6,781 bases of DNA from Bacillota bacterium (GTDB lineage: Bacteria > Bacillota_C > Negativicutes > Sporomusales > Sporomusaceae): the NCBI GenBank assembly GCA_023441125.1, contig JAEZQV010000198.1:1-6781 (forward strand), given 5' to 3'. Positions 5,683 to 6,781 of this stretch are shown here, piece after piece (the stretch's first letter is position 1; each line of letters opens with the position of its first letter). Below the pieces are notes generated by a model that was not told where the DNA came from, made no database searches, and was given only the letters and a program-made list of their open reading frames with translations. Made by a program: the position numbers and the translations under genes.

Positions 5683-6279
5683 TCACCCCTTACCCAGATC
5701 AGTAATGCCTGCTATCACGATGGCGGAATAAACTAAAAACATTGCCATAATTAGATTAACTGCTTTTTGATATTGAAGCAATAACTTCCGAAAAATCGCC
5801 CCAAACACGACCCAGGTAATAAACGCCAGGAAGCCAATCGCCGTGATCGCCGCGACTGCCATGGCCAGCCCTCCCGCCGAAGCATCGTACGGCATGACAA
5901 AGCTGGGGATAACCGTCATAGTGAACAATATTACCTTGGGGTTTAGGAACTGCATTTGAAAGCCGGTCCGGAAGGTAACCGCCTGCCCGGCGACCGGTGC
6001 GGCAGCGTCCATATGATAGATCTGGCAGGCAAGATAGAGAATATAGCTACTGCCTACGGCCTGCATAACGAACAAAATTTTTGGTATAACTATCATAAGC
6101 AAACTGTTTAGAATGACGGAAGAAACAAGCAATAGTCCAAAAGCCGCCGTTGCGCCATAGACATATTGCATGGCTTTGTGAGGTCCGAAGTTTTGCACGG
6201 TTGCCAGGATAACAATATTAGTAGGGCCGGGTGTAAAGGTAACGATGACGCAGTATAGTAAGAAGGCAGTAATATTCAT
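5683..6279 (-). CDS. LysE/RhtB-family amino-acid exporter
   Basis: A 198-residue inner-membrane protein with about six hydrophobic segments (roughly 3-25, 38-60, 63-88, 112-130, 136-162 and 172-192). It has the family hallmarks FTPGPTN at 15-21, a GATAAFG stretch at 42-48 and FLNPKVILF at 111-119. Members export amino acids or related small metabolites using the proton gradient; the substrate here cannot be told. ATG at 6279 is preceded by GAGGA nine bases upstream, and length is normal for the family. It is the first gene of the operon; 45 bases separate its stop from the regulator's GTG. Its last codons (GGTAAGGGG) supply the probable ribosome binding site of that downstream gene. Confidence 0.93.
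   Translation of the reverse strand: MNITAFLLYCVIVTFTPGPTNIVILATVQNFGPHKAMQYVYGATAAFGLLLVSSVILNSLLMIVIPKILFVMQAVGSSYILYLACQIYHMDAAAPVAGQAVTFRTGFQMQFLNPKVILFTMTVIPSFVMPYDASAGGLAMAVAAITAIGFLAFITWVVFGAIFRKLLLQYQKAVNLIMAMFLVYSAIVIAGITDLGKG
5686..5691 (-). promoter_or_regulatory. Ribosome binding site for the AraC-type gene, inside the exporter's last codons
   Basis: AAGGGG on the minus strand overlaps the final lysine and glycine codons of the exporter. It lies nine bases before an ACG codon (5674-5676), but 48 bases before the only standard start, GTG at 5637. No comparable site precedes the GTG. The placement argues that translation begins at or near the ACG. Confidence 0.45.
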
Positions 6280-6309
6280 AAAGCAAGTTCCTCACGGTAT
6301 TTTTCTTGA

Positions 6310-6315
6310 ATTATA
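6310..6315 (-). promoter_or_regulatory. Candidate -10 of the exporter-regulator operon promoter
   Basis: A perfect TATAAT on the minus strand lies 30 bases before the exporter start. The hexamer 17 bases upstream is TATCTA, a poor -35. A good -10 with a weak -35 is common for promoters that need an AraC-type activator, which the operon encodes. Confidence 0.45.
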
Positions 6316-6369
6316 CCGCAGGCCTTTACTTGTAGATAGTACAATATTGCAGAATTACTGGTGCCGCAG

Positions 6370-6386
6370 TTTTGGGTAAGCCAAAA
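6370..6386. promoter_or_regulatory. Inverted repeat in the divergent intergenic region
   Basis: TTTTGG and CCAAAA form a perfect 6-bp inverted repeat around GTAAG. It sits 55-75 bases upstream of the exporter's -10 and just before the ribosome binding site of the divergent gene. It could be an operator or a leader hairpin. The intergenic region also holds an 8-bp palindrome CAATATTG (6342-6349) and two copies of CCGCAG (6316 and 6364). Confidence 0.3.
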
Positions 6387-6411
6387 TGAATGGATAAGGA
6401 TGTACCTTACT

Positions 6412-6781
6412 ATGAGCTTTTTACTGTTTAGGATTTGCTTGCTGCTTTTTTTTGTGATTCTCGCCGTAATCTGGGGCGACTGGAGAAACTGGCAGAAATA
6501 TTATCCAACGATCCTGTTTGTGATGGTTACCAATTTGGCTGCCAGCTTCCTGACTTATCACCATATCCTCTGGCAATACAATCCCGGAACATTAGTGGCA
6601 ACGCATACTACAGTGGAAATGCTCAACGCATTTGTGTTACTGCCGGCAACTACCCTGACATTTTTGTCGAAAATTCCAGTACCGTTGGATTTTTTTCAGC
6701 AAGCCGGCTATATCTTGTTATGGGCGGCAATGTTTAGCTGTTGGGAATTCCTGGCGCATTACCTGGTAGGCAGCCTTACTT
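6412..6781 (+). CDS. Second CBO0543-like membrane protein, cut by the right window edge
   Basis: An open frame of 123 codons runs off the right end with no stop. The protein has about four membrane segments so far (roughly residues 4-21, 33-54, 67-88 and 98-118). It carries a DWRNWQKYYPTILFVMVTN stretch, an aromatic YHHILWQYNPG region, THTTVEML at 64-71 and WEFLAHYLVG at 111-120. This fits the CBO0543-type family of unknown function and is related in pattern to the gene at 3853 (WSLFALAFEW beside WAAMFSCWEF), but not a close copy. Start ATG 6412 has AAGGA at 6396-6400, 11 bases upstream; an in-frame ATG at 6400 would add four residues but sits on top of that site. It is transcribed divergently from the exporter operon. 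Confidence 0.72.
   Translation, partial: MSFLLFRICLLLFFVILAVIWGDWRNWQKYYPTILFVMVTNLAASFLTYHHILWQYNPGTLVATHTTVEMLNAFVLLPATTLTFLSKIPVPLDFFQQAGYILLWAAMFSCWEFLAHYLVGSLT

Noticed and set aside
6435..6737. Plus-strand frame of 100 codons near the right edge
   Set aside because: It is a shifted frame inside the membrane protein gene that starts at 6412 and runs off the edge; that frame gives a coherent multi-helix protein with a ribosome binding site.
1..6781. CRISPR arrays, riboswitches, toxin-antitoxin or defence genes
   Set aside because: I looked for regularly spaced repeats, conserved leader structures and small paired genes and saw none that can be supported.

Overview
The window looks like a piece of a Gram-positive-type (Firmicutes) chromosome. 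Ribosome binding sites are strong and AGGAGG-like, a tRNA has an encoded CCA end, and two small membrane proteins resemble the CBO0543 family known mainly from Clostridia, Bacilli and Negativicutes. The gene set fits a Negativicutes/Sporomusa-like or clostridial anaerobe, but this is inference and no marker here fixes the genus.

Left part (1-2208): a complete IS21-family insertion sequence with long imperfect terminal inverted repeats, the transposase istA and the ATPase helper istB, the last two joined by a TGATG overlap. Its right end carries an outward TTGACA and its left end an inward TATAAT. Head-to-tail joining with a 3-bp spacer would place these 17 bp apart as a promoter.

Middle (2209-3610): a catalytically complete tyrosine-recombinase integrase (minus strand) lying directly downstream of an intact tRNA-Gly(CCC) on the same strand. 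This is the usual layout at one end of a genomic island or integrative element inserted at a tRNA 3' end. The element would extend to the left, where the IS now sits, and its far attachment site lies outside the window. A near-consensus promoter serves the tRNA. A hairpin with a T-tract sits just before the integrase start and contains the integrase Shine-Dalgarno sequence.

Right part (3611-6781): probable chromosomal backbone. A CBO0543-like membrane protein gene (+) converges on a three-gene minus-strand operon of a LysE-family exporter, an AraC-type regulator with an N-terminal cupin-like sensor domain, and a DUF2000 protein. A second CBO0543-like gene starts divergently from the exporter and runs off the right edge. 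The AraC gene has no good standard start: an ACG codon sits where the ribosome binding site predicts initiation. The operon reads as a self-contained efflux module in which the regulator senses a small molecule and controls the exporter; the role of DUF2000 is unknown.
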